Shown: in pieces, positions 1 to 6,450 of the stretch | Layout of the letters: each line of letters opens with the position of its first letter | Numbering within the stretch: position 1 is the stretch's first letter | Source of the DNA: Candidatus Thorarchaeota archaeon | GTDB lineage: Archaea > Asgardarchaeota > Thorarchaeia > Thorarchaeales > Thorarchaeaceae | Direction: 5' to 3' | Assembly (NCBI GenBank): GCA_030638785.1 | Contig: DAOWDY010000121.1 | Coordinates: 1 to 10,578 of the forward strand | DNA length: 10,578 nucleotides | The notes under the pieces: generated by a model | Database searches by the model: none | Told to the model about the DNA's origin: nothing | The model's input: only the letters and a program-made list of their open reading frames with translations | Program-made: the position numbers and the translations under genes

Positions 1-941
1 ATCGCTCTCAGAGCGTGTCCTCCATCAAGCTGACCGGATGGAAACAGATTGAGTGCAGTAACAAGACATCCAACCCAGGCTGCGAATCCTACCGGATGAA
101 GATAGATTGTACCACCTGCAGGAATCAAATCGCTGATGAAAATCTCTATCAATATAAATAGAAACGGAACTGGAAGAGATCCGGATAGACCAGGAAATGT
201 TTCGTTTATAGCAGCAAGTTGTTCAGCGGTTACTGGTACTGATAATGCGAATCCGACAATAAGGGCAACAAGTGTAACTGCAAATCCAGCCCATGGACCA
301 GCGAGACCAAGGTCTAGCAGATCGCTTCTGTTCTTGGGTGGGCTCTTCTGTTGAATGAACGCACCAAATGTTCCACCTATCTGGGGAAGACCGGGAAGGA
401 AGTATGGTGGTGTTGCCTCTATTCCTCGTTTCTTTGCCATCTGGTAATGACCCATCTCATGTGTGCCGATAATTCCCATCAACGCGAGTATGAAGATTCC
501 AGTGGTGAAAGCAATGTCCCACGGAGTGTAGCCATTTGGATAGAAGAGTGTGAGAAAAACCTGACTAGTTGCTTGCATGAAACCTCCAATCGCAATGGCT
601 GCTAGCGTTGCAACGAAGAGACCGTAGTTTATTCGTATATCGCTCTTAGGAGGCCGTTCCTGTGGGATGAAGCGAGTATAATAGATCCCTTCATCTTTAC
701 TCCTCCATCGAATAACTGGCCAGATTTTCAAACGCTCAGATTTCTCATGAATATCATCGAAGACCCGTCGTTGTTCTTCAGAATCATGTACATCACCATC
801 TCGCCATCTATATAGAAATGTAGGCATACCATATTCCATTGCGCTGGAGAGAATTTCAAATCTTTCGGAGAGAATCTCTGAGATCTCAGTAAATGTAGGA
901 TAGCTGATAACTCGGCCAGAGAATTCATTATCGATGGACAC
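1..941 (-). CDS. Site-2 protease family membrane metalloprotease (M50), C-terminus cut by window edge
   Basis: Predicted intramembrane zinc protease that would cut a membrane-anchored substrate within the bilayer. The open frame from a GTG at 939-941 runs without a stop to the left edge (313 codons seen). Residues 1-102 form a soluble N-terminal domain of the type found on many archaeal site-2 proteases. A first membrane helix lies around residues 104-123 and a second around 143-160. This leads into HEMGH at 161-165, the HExxH zinc site with catalytic Glu. Further helices follow (about 208-231 and 245-300), then NLFPSGQLDGGH with Asp306, the second zinc-ligand motif of the family. GTG was chosen because GGAG lies at 953-956 (11 bases upstream) and a TATA-like box at 992-999; a TAG at 993-995 closes the frame upstream. 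The first ATG (837-839) would remove part of the N-terminal domain. The substrate is unknown. Confidence 0.9.
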   Translation of the reverse strand, partial: MSIDNEFSGRVISYPTFTEISEILSERFEILSSAMEYGMPTFLYRWRDGDVHDSEEQRRVFDDIHEKSERLKIWPVIRWRSKDEGIYYTRFIPQERPPKSDIRINYGLFVATLAAIAIGGFMQATSQVFLTLFYPNGYTPWDIAFTTGIFILALMGIIGTHEMGHYQMAKKRGIEATPPYFLPGLPQIGGTFGAFIQQKSPPKNRSDLLDLGLAGPWAGFAVTLVALIVGFALSVPVTAEQLAAINETFPGLSGSLPVPFLFILIEIFISDLIPAGGTIYLHPVGFAAWVGCLVTALNLFPSGQLDGGHALRA

Positions 942-991
942 GGTTTTGCAAGCTCCAAACGGGCAACAATGGTTTGAGCTCTGTTGGTAGA

Positions 992-999
992 CCTATAAG
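992..999 (-). promoter_or_regulatory. TATA-like box of the site-2 protease gene
   Basis: The minus strand reads CTTATAGG here. A start point about 26 bases downstream, near 970, would give a leader of about 28 bases containing the GGAG Shine-Dalgarno site at 953-956. This suggests that the protease has its own promoter in the 94-base gap after the reductase rather than depending only on read-through. The call rests on sequence resemblance and spacing only. Confidence 0.4.
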
Positions 1000-1035
1000 A
1001 GTATCCGCTGAGGCATGGTTGTACGAATATTTGGG

Positions 1036-2160
1036 TCATGGATTGAATCCATTTGCAAATGAAAATGCGTCATGGACACAATCGAGTAGGTTCATTGATC
1101 TCTTTACGGACCCGACCAATTCAACAGAAATGCCTGCTGCTTCCAGTTTCTCGATTAAACGTGTTCTCGGTTGAGGTTTACTTGCAGTGACAACAGTATT
1201 GGTCTTGACAAGTGTAGTTTCTTCACCGCCATCTAACATAAGGTAGCTACTAGTAATCTGGTCAATCTTTTCTTCTTCTCGAATTTTGATCTTTCTTTCT
1301 TTCAAGGCCTTCATGATCACCCAGCGTGTAGATAGCCCAATGTCATCACCAACTCGATTACCAAATGAGAAGAGATCTACTCGTGTTGCTCTTGATGCCA
1401 GGTCTAAGGCAGCATAACAACCAAGAGCGCTAGCACCAAGTATCGATACCTTCCGTAGGTTTTCCATCTCGCGACCAATCACGTTGTAGGCAGATGTCAC
1501 GTGGGCCATCTCGACACCATCGATAGGTGGCGCACTAGCTATTGTTCCGGTTGCACAAACAATCGCGTCGTACTTGGATTCCACTAGGGCCTCAACTGTA
1601 GCTCTGTGACCAAGCTTCAGTTTCACTCCCAGTCGATTTAGCTCGCGCTCCATATGTACAACATATGTTGCAAATTCACCTCGGAGAGGGACTTTGGATG
1701 CCAGATTGAGAAGCCCACCTACTCGATCATCTTTCTCGTACAGAGTTACATCAAAACCTCGAAGCTTGAGTATTCTAGCGGTTTCCATTCCTGCAGGTCC
1801 AGCTCCAATGACTGCGATGTTTCCTTTTCCAGGAGGTCCAATTTTCCTCTCATACTCATACCCTGCGAGAGGGTTAATCGCACAAATAACAGGCTCTAAT
1901 AGGAAGACCTTGTCAAGACATCCAAGGTTGCATCCAATGCAATTCCGAATTGTTTCGTTCTTACCAGCTCGGACCTTCTCAGGGAGTTCTGGGTCAGCAA
2001 TGAATCCTCGCGACATTCCAATCAGCTGTGCTTTGCCGCGTTGTAATATGCGTTCAGCAATTGTCGGGCTGTTGATTCTGTTACAGGCCACTACAGGAAC
2101 ATCAACGACCTCAGCGATTCCTTCGGCAAGGTATGCAAAATGACCTCGAGGCACATCCAT
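1036..2160 (-). CDS. C-terminal part of FadH-type reductase: Fe-S site and FAD/NAD(P)-binding domains
   Basis: This is the part of the reductase downstream of the TGA, from the first ATG after it (2158-2160), 374 residues. Numbered from that Met, it opens with the end of the barrel (VPRGHFAYLAEG; IGMSRGFIADPELPEK at about 47-62). CIGCNLGC at 74-81 and Cys93 form the CxxCx3Cx11C iron-sulfur site. The FAD dinucleotide-binding loop VIGAGPAGMETA begins near residue 116. A second nucleotide-binding segment (SILGASALGCYAALDLA) lies in the C-terminal half and is weaker than the GxGxxG consensus. It ends in TGA at 1036-1038. No Shine-Dalgarno site precedes the ATG, so independent translation is doubtful. 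An automatic annotation would probably list this as a separate FAD-dependent oxidoreductase. Confidence 0.7.
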   Translation of the reverse strand: MDVPRGHFAYLAEGIAEVVDVPVVACNRINSPTIAERILQRGKAQLIGMSRGFIADPELPEKVRAGKNETIRNCIGCNLGCLDKVFLLEPVICAINPLAGYEYERKIGPPGKGNIAVIGAGPAGMETARILKLRGFDVTLYEKDDRVGGLLNLASKVPLRGEFATYVVHMERELNRLGVKLKLGHRATVEALVESKYDAIVCATGTIASAPPIDGVEMAHVTSAYNVIGREMENLRKVSILGASALGCYAALDLASRATRVDLFSFGNRVGDDIGLSTRWVIMKALKERKIKIREEEKIDQITSSYLMLDGGEETTLVKTNTVVTASKPQPRTRLIEKLEAAGISVELVGSVKRSMNLLDCVHDAFSFANGFNP

Positions 2161-2187
2161 TGTAGTTTGTGGAACTCTGGTTTCGTG

Positions 2188-2949
2188 TCATCCTCCCGTG
2201 ACGTTAATACAGTCGACTCCTGCCTCAACGAGCCAAGGGGCAAGCTGTTTGTTCTCTTCAAGAGTAGTACCTTTCTCAACGAAATCTTCACCGCTCATTC
2301 GGTATAAAATTGAGAAATCCTTCCCAACATGATCACGAACAGACTGTACCACCTCTAGAGCAAACTTGGCACGGTTTCTGAACTCACCATTATAGTCGTC
2401 CTTTCTCTTGTTAGTTGACCTTGCCAGAAACTGATTGATGAGGTATCCTGCAGAGCCTATTATCTCGACACCATCGAATCCTGCACTCTTCGCACGCGCT
2501 GCTGCCAATCCAAAGTTCTCAACAGTCGTGCCGATCTCCTCAATGGTGAGAGGTCTCGGAGTCTGCCTAAATAAGCGCGAAAACTCTGAAGAAGCAGATA
2601 CTGGCTCTTCTCCTAAGAACTTTGCATGGGAATATCTTCCTGCATGATACAACTGAGCGGCTGCTGGTACTTTGTGTTCGTGGATGACCTTTGTAAGCTT
2701 TGATAACCCTTTGATGTGTTCATCAGTACTGATCCCAATCATTGTGGGACCGCTCTTTCCAAGATGCTCAGTATAGCATCCTCCTACTATGATAAGGCCA
2801 GGACGATACTTAGCACGTTCCCGGTAGAATTCGATAACCCTATCGGTAACGAAACCATCCTCTTCACAGTATCCAAGATGAGTTGCCAATAGTATTAACC
2901 TGTTCTCAAGCTTAGTACTTCCAACTTTGATAGGTTCAAGAAGTCGCAT
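2188..2949 (-). CDS. N-terminal part of FadH-type reductase: OYE-like FMN barrel
   Basis: 253 codons before the in-frame TGA, covering nearly the whole FMN-binding TIM barrel of the old yellow enzyme/FadH family. QLYHAGR at residues 99-105 is the FMN and substrate contact strand. GYLINQFLARSTNKR at about 168-182 includes Tyr169, the proposed proton-transfer Tyr. RNRAKFALEVVQSVR at about 191-205 is the usual phosphate-side helix region. The fragment stops at INVTGG, just before the conserved Trp-His-Glu. The ATG at 2947-2949 is supported by GAGGG at 2958-2962 with an 8-base spacer, and by the start of typical homology (LLEPIKVG). It lies 11 bases after the hydrolase stop, so the two are probably co-transcribed. 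Alone it lacks the catalytic His and the electron-transfer domains, so it would not be a working enzyme of this type. Confidence 0.75.
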   Translation of the reverse strand: MRLLEPIKVGSTKLENRLILLATHLGYCEEDGFVTDRVIEFYRERAKYRPGLIIVGGCYTEHLGKSGPTMIGISTDEHIKGLSKLTKVIHEHKVPAAAQLYHAGRYSHAKFLGEEPVSASSEFSRLFRQTPRPLTIEEIGTTVENFGLAAARAKSAGFDGVEIIGSAGYLINQFLARSTNKRKDDYNGEFRNRAKFALEVVQSVRDHVGKDFSILYRMSGEDFVEKGTTLEENKQLAPWLVEAGVDCINVTGG

Positions 2950-2960
2950 TCAAAAAACCC

Positions 2961-3800
2961 TCATGCATAGAAGTTGAACATAAATTCAATCGCCATAGGC
3001 GCTCTACTTTCAGCTCCTTCTTCGTAGAGAAATGGCATTAGACCCTTCTCAAGATATCCTTCATGTGTCAATCCATCATTTATTGCATCCTTGATAGATG
3101 AGCGGAAATTCTCAAAGAAAGCAATCTGATTTTCTAACTCTTTATTCTTACAGGTCGCCCCATGACCAGGGATTATTTCATTATAATCGCTTGCAAGGAC
3201 CTGCTGAAGTGCCATGATCCATCGGTCAGGATTGCAGCTTGGGTCTCCTATGTATGGAAACATACCATTGAAGATGAGGTCACCAATGAACACAACATGT
3301 TCAGGTTCAACAACAACAATAGCAGAGCCTGATGTGTGTCCACCCATAAGACGGACTTCAAGATCATCACTTGTCCCAATCATCAATCTATCTTTGTAGG
3401 TTAAATCTGGAAGCTGAACTTCGATAGTTTGAAGCGCCTGCCAGAGTTCCGGACGTTCTTCCTTTCTTGGCTCGTATCCCTTTAGCAGATTCTCTTTCTT
3501 CCATCGGTCCTTCATATTCTCAATACAAATCTGTTGCATTGGTCGTGAGCCAATTCTACTGACATCTCCAAGACCCTGAGCACCTAAAACATGGTCCCCA
3601 TGAGAATGTGTATAGACCAACTTTTTCACAGGAAGAGAGAATTCACTAACTATCCATTCCTTTACGTTAGACATATGAGGATGGACCATTCCTGAGTCAA
3701 TCATAACAATCTGATCTTCGAGGACTACTGCACCAAAATTACCGCCATACTTGCCTGACATATCAGCATATACCCGGTCCACTACTGAATCAAGAACCAT
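2961..3800 (-). CDS. Metallo-beta-lactamase-fold hydrolase
   Basis: 279-residue soluble protein of the MBL superfamily, which binds two metal ions and hydrolyses esters, thioesters, lactams or similar bonds. All metal ligands are visible: HSHGDH at residues 65-70 (His65, His67, Asp69, His70), His155 in GGHTSG, Asp174 in FIGDLIFNG and His213 in IIPGHG. The helix-rich insert at about 85-130 (IENMKDRWKKENLLKG) sits where many MBL enzymes carry a substrate cap. It resembles glyoxalase II-like and quinoprotein-relay-like MBL proteins more than RNA-processing ones, since no beta-CASP domain follows. The ATG at 3798-3800 has no Shine-Dalgarno site, but a TATA-like box lies about 29 bases upstream, as for a leaderless mRNA. 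It ends in TGA at 2961-2963, and its 3' end carries the GAGGG site of the reductase gene. The substrate is unknown. Confidence 0.88.
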   Translation of the reverse strand: MVLDSVVDRVYADMSGKYGGNFGAVVLEDQIVMIDSGMVHPHMSNVKEWIVSEFSLPVKKLVYTHSHGDHVLGAQGLGDVSRIGSRPMQQICIENMKDRWKKENLLKGYEPRKEERPELWQALQTIEVQLPDLTYKDRLMIGTSDDLEVRLMGGHTSGSAIVVVEPEHVVFIGDLIFNGMFPYIGDPSCNPDRWIMALQQVLASDYNEIIPGHGATCKNKELENQIAFFENFRSSIKDAINDGLTHEGYLEKGLMPFLYEEGAESRAPMAIEFMFNFYA

Positions 3801-3825
3801 GGTAGAGATTTGTAAGAATGAGCCT

Positions 3826-3835
3826 GATATACTTG
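3826..3835 (-). promoter_or_regulatory. TATA-like box of the hydrolase-reductase unit
   Basis: The minus strand reads CAAGTATATC, with the TATAT core about 29 bases before the A of the hydrolase ATG. That is the spacing expected if transcription starts at or next to the start codon, and it agrees with the missing Shine-Dalgarno site. It suggests the hydrolase is not strictly dependent on the membrane-protein gene upstream. Confidence 0.4.
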
Positions 3836-3887
3836 CGCCTCTTTTGAGGTCTGTTCGACAATCTAGACTTCTTGAGTTATACCTATT

Positions 3888-4319
3888 CTATTCGATTCTT
3901 CTTGCTTTCATCCAAGCCCAGACCATCCACAACACAAGTAAGAAGGTCCCAATACATCCAATTAGTAAACTCATGACAACTAATGCTACAGGTGTATCTG
4001 TAACATCGGATACTACAAGGTCAGCATAGACTGCTAATTGCATCCCTACAAATGCAACATTGAGGAAACCAAACGATGAGAGGGTTATTGGGTTGAGTCC
4101 GGAATGAAAGAGACACTTGAGCATTTGAAGACCAACAAGGATTATCATGATCCCTGCAATCCAGGCTAGGATAAAGGCTCGGAGTCTGAAATCAACATGG
4201 CTCGTTAACATCCAACCAGTGGAGAAATAGAGTAGGACGACGAATAAGATCAAGAATCCATAGATCATTCCCATCAGCATTGCATGCTGAAGGGGGGTGG
4301 ATTTTACATCATCCTGCAT
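3888..4319 (-). CDS. Hypothetical four-helix membrane protein
   Basis: 143-residue protein that I do not recognise. It shows four clear hydrophobic segments: about residues 14-38, 47-70, 80-101 and 110-136. Loops are short, and the C-terminus is basic (KARRIE). No catalytic motif, signal peptidase site or cofactor-binding pattern is evident. Few charged residues lie inside the helices, which speaks against a proton-pumping role and fits a small structural or accessory membrane protein. The ATG at 4317-4319 has only a poor upstream ribosome site. Met14 and Met16 are possible later starts, but they sit at the beginning of helix one. It ends in TAG 87 bases before the hydrolase start. It is the first gene of the minus-strand block and divergent from the pterin dehydratase. 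Confidence 0.7.
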   Translation of the reverse strand: MQDDVKSTPLQHAMLMGMIYGFLILFVVLLYFSTGWMLTSHVDFRLRAFILAWIAGIMIILVGLQMLKCLFHSGLNPITLSSFGFLNVAFVGMQLAVYADLVVSDVTDTPVALVVMSLLIGCIGTFLLVLWMVWAWMKARRIE

Positions 4320-4356
4320 AAGAGAAATCCCTTAATTTCTATGAACTATACTATTG

Positions 4357-4364
4357 TTTTTATC
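4357..4364 (-). promoter_or_regulatory. Possible TATA box for the four-helix membrane protein
   Basis: The minus strand reads GATAAAAA, about 38-45 bases before the ATG at 4319. A start about 26 bases downstream would leave a leader of roughly 13-15 bases. A second A/T-rich candidate (AGTATAGTT, near 4345-4353) cannot be excluded. This lies in the 134-base divergent spacer 4320-4453, which holds promoters for both directions and nothing else I can identify. Confidence 0.3.
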
Positions 4365-4404
4365 ATTGATATGGCTTTCTAAAATACGCCCCAATATGAA
4401 ACCC

Positions 4405-4412
4405 CTTATACT
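4405..4412 (+). promoter_or_regulatory. TATA-like box of the pterin dehydratase gene
   Basis: CTTATACT lies about 46 bases before the TTG start codon. A start near 4435 would give a leader of about 19 bases, just long enough for the GGAG site at 4444-4447. The core CTTATA matches the boxes proposed for the site-2 protease and the HTH regulator. Confidence 0.45.
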
Positions 4413-4453
4413 AAGAAATGAATGTTGAGTGGTCCAGTTCTTAGGAGAGCAAA

Positions 4454-4810
4454 TTGTTGAGTAAGAAACGTGAAGATTTAGCAAAGCTTCAATGTGTTCC
4501 ATGTAGAGGAGGGATTCCCCCTCTCGCAGATCTGAAAATCCAGGAGCTGCTGCCTGTTGTACCAGGATGGGACCGAATCAAAGAGGATGGATATGACAAG
4601 ATTCGAAGGGAGTACAAGTTCAAGAATTTCAAAAGAGCTATGGAATTCATCAATCGAGTAGCAGATGTTGCAGAGGAACAAGATCATCATCCAGACATAT
4701 TCATCCAATGGAATATCGTTGTCTTCACTCTGTGGACCCATGCAATCAAGGGTCTTCATGATAATGATTTTATCATGGCTGCAAAGATTGACGAATTAAA
4801 GGCCCAGTAG
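4454..4810 (+). CDS. Pterin-4a-carbinolamine dehydratase (4a-hydroxytetrahydrobiopterin dehydratase)
   Basis: 118-residue protein of the PCD/DCoH family, which dehydrates 4a-hydroxytetrahydropterin to the quinonoid dihydropterin. The active-site signature is present: EEQDHHPDIFIQW (about residues 75-87) with the His pair, followed by TLWTHAIKGLHDNDF and a C-terminal KIDEL. The start of the core, LLPVVPGW, and the segment EYKFKNFKRAMEFINRV are also typical. The N-terminus carries CVPCRGGIPPL, the CxxC form seen in a PCD subgroup including plant and many microbial proteins. The start is TTG at 4454 or 4457; no in-frame ATG precedes the core, and GGAG at 4444-4447 suits either codon. No aromatic amino acid hydroxylase is in the window, so its pterin substrate is open. 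A link to molybdopterin metabolism has been proposed for such orphan PCDs. It converges with the transporter gene, leaving 10 bases between stops. Confidence 0.9.
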   Translation: MLSKKREDLAKLQCVPCRGGIPPLADLKIQELLPVVPGWDRIKEDGYDKIRREYKFKNFKRAMEFINRVADVAEEQDHHPDIFIQWNIVVFTLWTHAIKGLHDNDFIMAAKIDELKAQ

Positions 4811-4820
4811 GGCCGACTCG

Positions 4821-6446
4821 TTAGATGAACGCCCACATCATTGTCATAATTGCAGTTGCTGCCGTAATCAGGATTGCAACAACGGCTCCATACCGAATAA
4901 CCTGACCCTCAATCCCAATCTGGTCTATTACAGCTGCAGCATTCTGAATCTTGGCAGGACTTAGAACACTAGCTAGTCCACCGCCAATTCCACTTGATGC
5001 AGCTACTATGACTGCATTAGCACCAATTGCTGTACTTGCTTGATAATGGTAATTTGTGAACATGGCAATTGCAGAGGTCTCTGATCCAGATATGAATCCA
5101 GCAAGAAGACCCAGAAATGCCGCAGTCAGGGGATACGCTTTACCTAGAGTAACAGATGTGAGAGAAGCTAAAAGGTAGACCATATTATTTGTCGGTTCTG
5201 TTGGAAATATCCAGACTCCTCCAGCGCCAGGAACAAAACCACTAAAATTGAGTACCTCAGCCATGGCAAAGAAAATCGCAGCTGCAAGAACAGGCCGTGG
5301 GGCTCTTTTCATGAACTTGTTGAACGTGTTTTTCAAGACAGCCTTATCATTCTTGAAGAATGGCATTGAAACGAGAGTTGCTACTAGCATCAGAGTGTAG
5401 GCCTGCCATAGGAATTTTGTGCTGATGATAAAATCGCGAGTGACTAGATCAGCTCCTTGATACTGTCCGAAATTGATTGCATAATCCAACTGAACCGCAA
5501 GAAGTTGCTTAATTGGGTCAACAAGAGTAGTAAGCAATGACAGAACAACCAGCACGACCCAAGGGATACTTGCACGAAGTAGACTCATTCCCTTCTCAAC
5601 CTCCAAGTCTTCCCCTTCCAGTTGTTCACGATCTAAGAACGGCTTCTTTGCAATCTTATTGTAAATGAAGAACACTCCAAGAACAGCTGCACCTGCAAAC
5701 ACATTGGTGAGTCGTGTGAGATTTACAATTTCAAGATTGCAGATGATTGCGGTAAGACCAGCAGTGCCACCGGCAAGGATTGCAAGTAAGAGACCTTCTC
5801 TATTCAGCAGTAGCTTTCGTCCACCAGCAATCCAGAGCATAGATACAGCAATGCCTATAGATACAACTGGCATAAAGGCCGCAAATACTGAGCCAGCGAA
5901 CCATAGCTCCATGGGAGAACCTGATACAGATGAATATACATCTGTGAAGACTTGGACGGGAACTCCGAGAAGAGCATAGGTTGTCAGAGGGTCGTAGCCA
6001 ATAGAAGGCAGTGCCACTGCGACTAAGGGAGAGAACCCTAATGCGAGCATGACTGGAGGAAGCATTGACACAGGTGTTGCACCAATACCCACAAGGAAAA
6101 GGCCTAGTCCAAGACTGATTAACATGATCTGCATTGGTCTGCTTCCCCCTCCAAGTGTCTTGAAGAAGACAATCAGTCGATGAAGGGCTCCTGTTTCCTG
6201 CATATAGGTCATCATTAGAATGGACGTTAGGACCATTAGAGATATTGGAAACGATCTGACGATTCCGATGACACTAGCCGTGAGGGCTACTCCAATATCA
6301 GTTTGAAATGCGACGATCGCTATCAATACTGTAGCGAGCCAGACGACAACACCTGTAGTATCAGCAGCTTTGTGTAGAACCATCAACATAATGACAGCGA
6401 GAACGATTGGTGCGATAATTAGTAAGAATCCAATTGTTGGGTCCAT
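4821..6446 (-). CDS. Lactate permease (LctP) family transporter
   Basis: 541-residue polytopic membrane protein, about 12-14 hydrophobic helices, probably importing lactate or a related small 2-hydroxy acid with protons. Family marks are the segment GIGATPVSMLPPVMLALGFS near residues 121-140, the central polar loop (EQLEGEDLEVEKG) that splits the protein, and the C-terminal run GFISGSETSAIAMF followed by SGIGGGLASVLSPAKI. The last two closely match the GSDTSAN and GKMISPQ motifs of E. coli LldP. Its length agrees with the family norm (about 530-560). The ATG at 6444-6446 lies 4 bases after the SDR stop, with an AAGG-type site inside the end of the SDR gene, so it is almost certainly translated from the same mRNA. 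The true substrate (lactate, glycolate or other) cannot be read from sequence. Confidence 0.87.
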   Translation of the reverse strand: MDPTIGFLLIIAPIVLAVIMLMVLHKAADTTGVVVWLATVLIAIVAFQTDIGVALTASVIGIVRSFPISLMVLTSILMMTYMQETGALHRLIVFFKTLGGGSRPMQIMLISLGLGLFLVGIGATPVSMLPPVMLALGFSPLVAVALPSIGYDPLTTYALLGVPVQVFTDVYSSVSGSPMELWFAGSVFAAFMPVVSIGIAVSMLWIAGGRKLLLNREGLLLAILAGGTAGLTAIICNLEIVNLTRLTNVFAGAAVLGVFFIYNKIAKKPFLDREQLEGEDLEVEKGMSLLRASIPWVVLVVLSLLTTLVDPIKQLLAVQLDYAINFGQYQGADLVTRDFIISTKFLWQAYTLMLVATLVSMPFFKNDKAVLKNTFNKFMKRAPRPVLAAAIFFAMAEVLNFSGFVPGAGGVWIFPTEPTNNMVYLLASLTSVTLGKAYPLTAAFLGLLAGFISGSETSAIAMFTNYHYQASTAIGANAVIVAASSGIGGGLASVLSPAKIQNAAAVIDQIGIEGQVIRYGAVVAILITAATAIMTMMWAFI

Positions 6447-6450
6447 AATT

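Larger units (their letters stand above)
1036..2949 (-). pseudogene. FadH-type 2,4-dienoyl-CoA reductase / NADH:flavin oxidoreductase with in-frame TGA
   Basis: Read as one frame this is a 637-residue protein of the E. coli FadH layout: FMN-binding TIM barrel, [4Fe-4S] site, then FAD/NAD(P)-binding domains. Such enzymes pass hydride from NAD(P)H via FAD, the cluster and FMN to the C=C bond of an enoyl-type substrate. The frame is broken only by TGA at 2188-2190 (residue 254). Both sides are in the same frame, and homology resumes at once with HETRVPQ, so there is no indel. The family has TGGWHE here, so TGG to TGA is a one-base change. Residues Tyr169 and His255 match E. coli FadH Tyr166 and His252 with a constant offset of 3. 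The cluster Cys 337, 340, 344 and 356 fit the FadH spacing. Explanations are a nonsense mutation, a base-call error, or readthrough; only the first two need no special machinery. The exact substrate cannot be told, because related OYE-like enzymes act on many enones. Confidence 0.85.

Noticed and set aside
136..605. Two plus-strand open frames across the left end
   Set aside because: They lie antisense to the site-2 protease coding sequence; their composition is that of a reverse shadow with no motifs.
942..1035. Possible RNA gene or terminator in the gap after the reductase
   Set aside because: I see no hairpin with a T run and no tRNA-like segments; only a TATA-like box and a Shine-Dalgarno site stand out.
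728..1039. Open frame on the minus strand overlapping the start of the site-2 protease
   Set aside because: It overlaps a frame with clear protease homology (HEMGH and LDGGH) in a different phase and has no family features.
2188..2190. Selenocysteine at the in-frame TGA of the reductase
   Set aside because: The family has Trp, not Cys, at this position, and I see no SECIS-like hairpin that I could support. Nonsense mutation or base error is simpler.
2091..2291. Short minus-strand frame spanning the TGA in the reductase, which could suggest a frameshift
   Set aside because: It is in another phase; homology continues in the original phase on both sides of the TGA, so no frameshift is involved.
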